From an uncultured Ignavibacteria bacterium (GTDB lineage: Bacteria > Bacteroidota > Ignavibacteria > SZUA-365): 6,825 bases of DNA. This document shows positions 4,750 to 6,825 of this stretch, one piece after another. The notes beneath the pieces are model-generated. The model worked only from the letters and a program-made list of their open reading frames with translations. It was not told the origin of the DNA and ran no database searches. Within the stretch, counting starts at the first letter, position 1, and every line of letters starts with the position of its first letter. Position numbers and translations under genes: made by a program. Location of the stretch: contig CAJXSA010000215.1 in the NCBI GenBank assembly GCA_913060595.1, forward strand, positions 1-6,825, written 5' to 3'.

Positions 4750-6825
4750 ATGATGCCTTCCCGTCTGCTCCATTTCGCCCTCGTCCTCCTCCTCCTTCCG
4801 TTTCTCGCACCGGAGTCCCCGGCGCAGTATTTCGGCAAGAACAAGGTGCAATACACGGATTTTGAATGGTACTACATTCAGTCGCAGCATTTCGATGTGT
4901 ATTACGCGAACGATGGGTATGAACTCGCTGCCTTCACCGCGCGCGCCGCGGAAGAAGCGCTGCAGAGTGTGCAGAAGACGCTGGGATTCAAGATCTCAAA
5001 CCGCATCCCCTTCATCGTATACAATTCGCACAACGATTTTCAGCAGACGAACGTTATCGGAATGTATCTCGAGGAGGGCATCGGCGGTGTGACGGAGCTC
5101 TTCAAGAATCGCGTCGTCGTTCCGTTCGAGGGTTCGTATGCCCAGTTTCGCCATGTCATCCATCACGAGCTGGTGCACGCGGTTATCAATGAAATGTTTT
5201 ACGGGGGATCTTTCCAGGCGGCGGTGACGAACCGCATTCAGCTGGTGCTGCCCCTCTGGATGAATGAGGGCCTTGCCGAGTACGAATCGCTCGGCGGGTG
5301 GGACACGGACTCCGACATGTTCATTCGTGACGCGTCAACGAGCAATTATTTGCCTCCGATTCCGTATCTCGGCGGGTATTTCGCCTATCGCGGTGGACAG
5401 TCCGTGTGGTGGTATATCGCGGAGAAGTACGGTCAGCGGAAGGTCAGCGAAGTGCTCAATGCGATCCGGACCGCGCGCAGCGTGGACAGGGGACTGAAAA
5501 AGGCCATCGGACTGGACCTGAAGGAGCTGTCCGAGCGCTGGATGAAAGAACAGAAAAAACTCTACTACCCGGATGTCGCGATACGCGAATCACCCGGAGA
5601 GTATGCGAAGCGCCTGACCGATCATAATGAATCCGGCGCCTTTTACAACACCAGTCCCGCGATTTCACCCAGCGGTGACCGCATCGCCTTCATCAGCAAC
5701 AGGGATGACTATTTCTCGGTGTATGTCATGTCCGCTATCGACGGCACCGGCATTCGCAAGCTCATCGAAGGAAACAACACCAACGATTTCGAAGAGCTGC
5801 ATCTGCTCACACCCGGACTCTCGTGGTCGCCGGACGGCCGTTTCCTGGCGCTTTCCTCAAAGGCGGGCGCCAACGACGCGATCAGCATCATCGACGTGGA
5901 GACCGGTGAGTACGAGGCCCTTCCAGTGACGAAAGACGGCATTTTTTCCGTGCAGTGGTCTCCCGACGGCAAGAGCATCGCCTATGTGGGCAACACCACC
6001 ACGCAAAGCGATATCTGGGTGTACGACCTCAAGGAAAAAACAACGCGCAATCTGACCGACGATGTGTTCACCGATGCGGAACCCGCCTGGTCGCCGGACA
6101 GCCGATACGTTTATTTCTCCTCCGACCGCAAGGGCTATCTGCGGGGTGACGACATTCCCGAAGACTTCGATATCTTCACCCATGACTACTCGCAGATGGA
6201 CCTGTACCGCGTGGATGCGGCCACCGGTGAGGTCACGCGTCTGACCGACACCCCGGAGGCGGAGGAGTCGTACCCGCTGATCTCCCCTGATGGGGATGCA
6301 ATGCTCTTCATTGCCGACCGCAACGGCATCAATAACCTGTACATCCACGAATTCGAGAGCGGACGGGAGTATCCCGTCACCAATTCCATCTCGGGTATTT
6401 ACCAGATGTCGCTGACGGCGGATGGCAAGAAGCTGGCGTTCTCCTCGATGCACGAGGCGGGCTTCGACATCTTCATGCTCAAGTCACCGTTCGAGCGGGA
6501 ACCGATCAACGATCTTCAGCCCACCGTGTACCTAGAACGGCGCATGCGCGACCGCAGCGCTGGTCTCGACGGCGGCTCCCTGGCGAGCGCCGCGGGCGTC
6601 GTCGATGTCCCTGACAGGACGGACGAATCGGTGGAGATAGCAGAAGACGTGGTCATTCAGCTCGGGCATCAGCAGGCAGGCGAGGACAGCGTGGCCACGG
6701 CGTCGAAAGAAGGCGACAACCGCATACTCTTCGGCAGTGAGCTGGGCGGCGACCGTACCGAACAGCAGCGCAGCGCTTTCGACCTGCAGAATTACAAGCG
6801 GGAAGACGGCGAATTCATCATCAAC
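4750..6825 (+). CDS. Exported gluzincin metallopeptidase (peptidase MA-like) fused to TolB-type PD40 propeller (C-terminus outside window)
   Basis: The frame is open for 692 codons from the ATG at 4750 to the window edge; a second ATG follows at once. Residues 1-25 are a signal peptide with predicted mature Gln26. Residues about 40-270 form a zinc peptidase domain: HHELVH has the HExxH at 139-143 with catalytic Glu140, and WMNEGLAEY at 170-178 supplies the third ligand, Glu173, as in gluzincins. Residues about 300-580 hold six PD40/WD40-like repeats, seen as SPSGDRIAF, SPDGRFLAL, SPDGKSIAY, SPDSRYVYF, SPDGDAMLF and TADGKKLAF, each ending in a hydrophobic strand; the fourth has an insertion (about 461-484). 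Residues 590-690 are a polar, low-complexity linker. Related FCB proteins that I recall run on into an outer-membrane barrel, so a C-terminal barrel is likely here but not visible. Probable location is the periplasm or outer membrane; substrate unknown. An active protease is plausible because all zinc residues are present. The TolB resemblance is limited to the propeller and does not show a Tol-Pal role. Confidence 0.93.
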   Translation, partial: MMPSRLLHFALVLLLLPFLAPESPAQYFGKNKVQYTDFEWYYIQSQHFDVYYANDGYELAAFTARAAEEALQSVQKTLGFKISNRIPFIVYNSHNDFQQTNVIGMYLEEGIGGVTELFKNRVVVPFEGSYAQFRHVIHHELVHAVINEMFYGGSFQAAVTNRIQLVLPLWMNEGLAEYESLGGWDTDSDMFIRDASTSNYLPPIPYLGGYFAYRGGQSVWWYIAEKYGQRKVSEVLNAIRTARSVDRGLKKAIGLDLKELSERWMKEQKKLYYPDVAIRESPGEYAKRLTDHNESGAFYNTSPAISPSGDRIAFISNRDDYFSVYVMSAIDGTGIRKLIEGNNTNDFEELHLLTPGLSWSPDGRFLALSSKAGANDAISIIDVETGEYEALPVTKDGIFSVQWSPDGKSIAYVGNTTTQSDIWVYDLKEKTTRNLTDDVFTDAEPAWSPDSRYVYFSSDRKGYLRGDDIPEDFDIFTHDYSQMDLYRVDAATGEVTRLTDTPEAEESYPLISPDGDAMLFIADRNGINNLYIHEFESGREYPVTNSISGIYQMSLTADGKKLAFSSMHEAGFDIFMLKSPFEREPINDLQPTVYLERRMRDRSAGLDGGSLASAAGVVDVPDRTDESVEIAEDVVIQLGHQQAGEDSVATASKEGDNRILFGSELGGDRTEQQRSAFDLQNYKREDGEFIIN

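Noticed and set aside
4862..5092. Small alternative open frames inside the metallopeptidase gene (also 5264-5497, 5406-5627, 5857-6453 minus)
   Set aside because: All overlap the long frame with zinc-peptidase and propeller motifs, and none has a recognisable motif or ribosome site.
1..6825. tRNA, rRNA, CRISPR, insertion sequence or phage-like element
   Set aside because: No cloverleaf-like sequence, spaced repeats, transposase motif or long terminal inverted repeats were seen on either strand.

Overview
The window carries five protein genes, all predicted to encode exported proteins, and no RNA genes, mobile elements or CRISPR. Four genes lie on the minus strand (positions 1 to 4580) and one on the plus strand (4750 to the right edge). 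The first and last are cut by the window edges. Base composition is moderately GC-rich by eye. The outer-membrane barrel signature, the HExxH metallopeptidase/WD40-like propeller protein and the Gln at position +1 after every predicted signal-peptidase-I site all point to the Bacteroidota/Chlorobiota (FCB) group, perhaps an Ignavibacteria- or Kapabacteria-like lineage. That placement is inference; no marker gene is present.

Read in the direction of minus-strand transcription: a YtcJ-type metal-dependent amidohydrolase with a lipoprotein signal (4580 to 2850); a 150-base gap; two secreted proteins of unknown function, 18 bases apart, that look like old tandem duplicates (2699 to 1818 and 1799 to 987); an 80-base gap; and an outer-membrane beta-barrel protein with a coiled coil and a striking acidic, tryptophan-rich stretch (906 to the left edge). 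The last three may form one operon.

The plus-strand gene diverges from the amidohydrolase across a 169-base intergenic region. It encodes a zinc metallopeptidase domain (HExxH plus a downstream NEG glutamate) followed by six TolB-like PD40 propeller repeats. A C-terminal membrane barrel is likely but lies beyond the window. The intergenic region has a near-consensus sigma-70-type promoter (TTGACT, 17 bases, TATTAT) whose -10 box sits in a 10-base-pair inverted repeat with one bulged base, a plausible operator. The -10 core is symmetric and also gives a perfect TATAAT on the opposite strand.

I see no clear defence, mobile or biosynthetic system. The most unusual items are the Trp/Asp/Glu stretch in the barrel protein, the dyad over the promoter, and the diverged pair of unknown secreted proteins.
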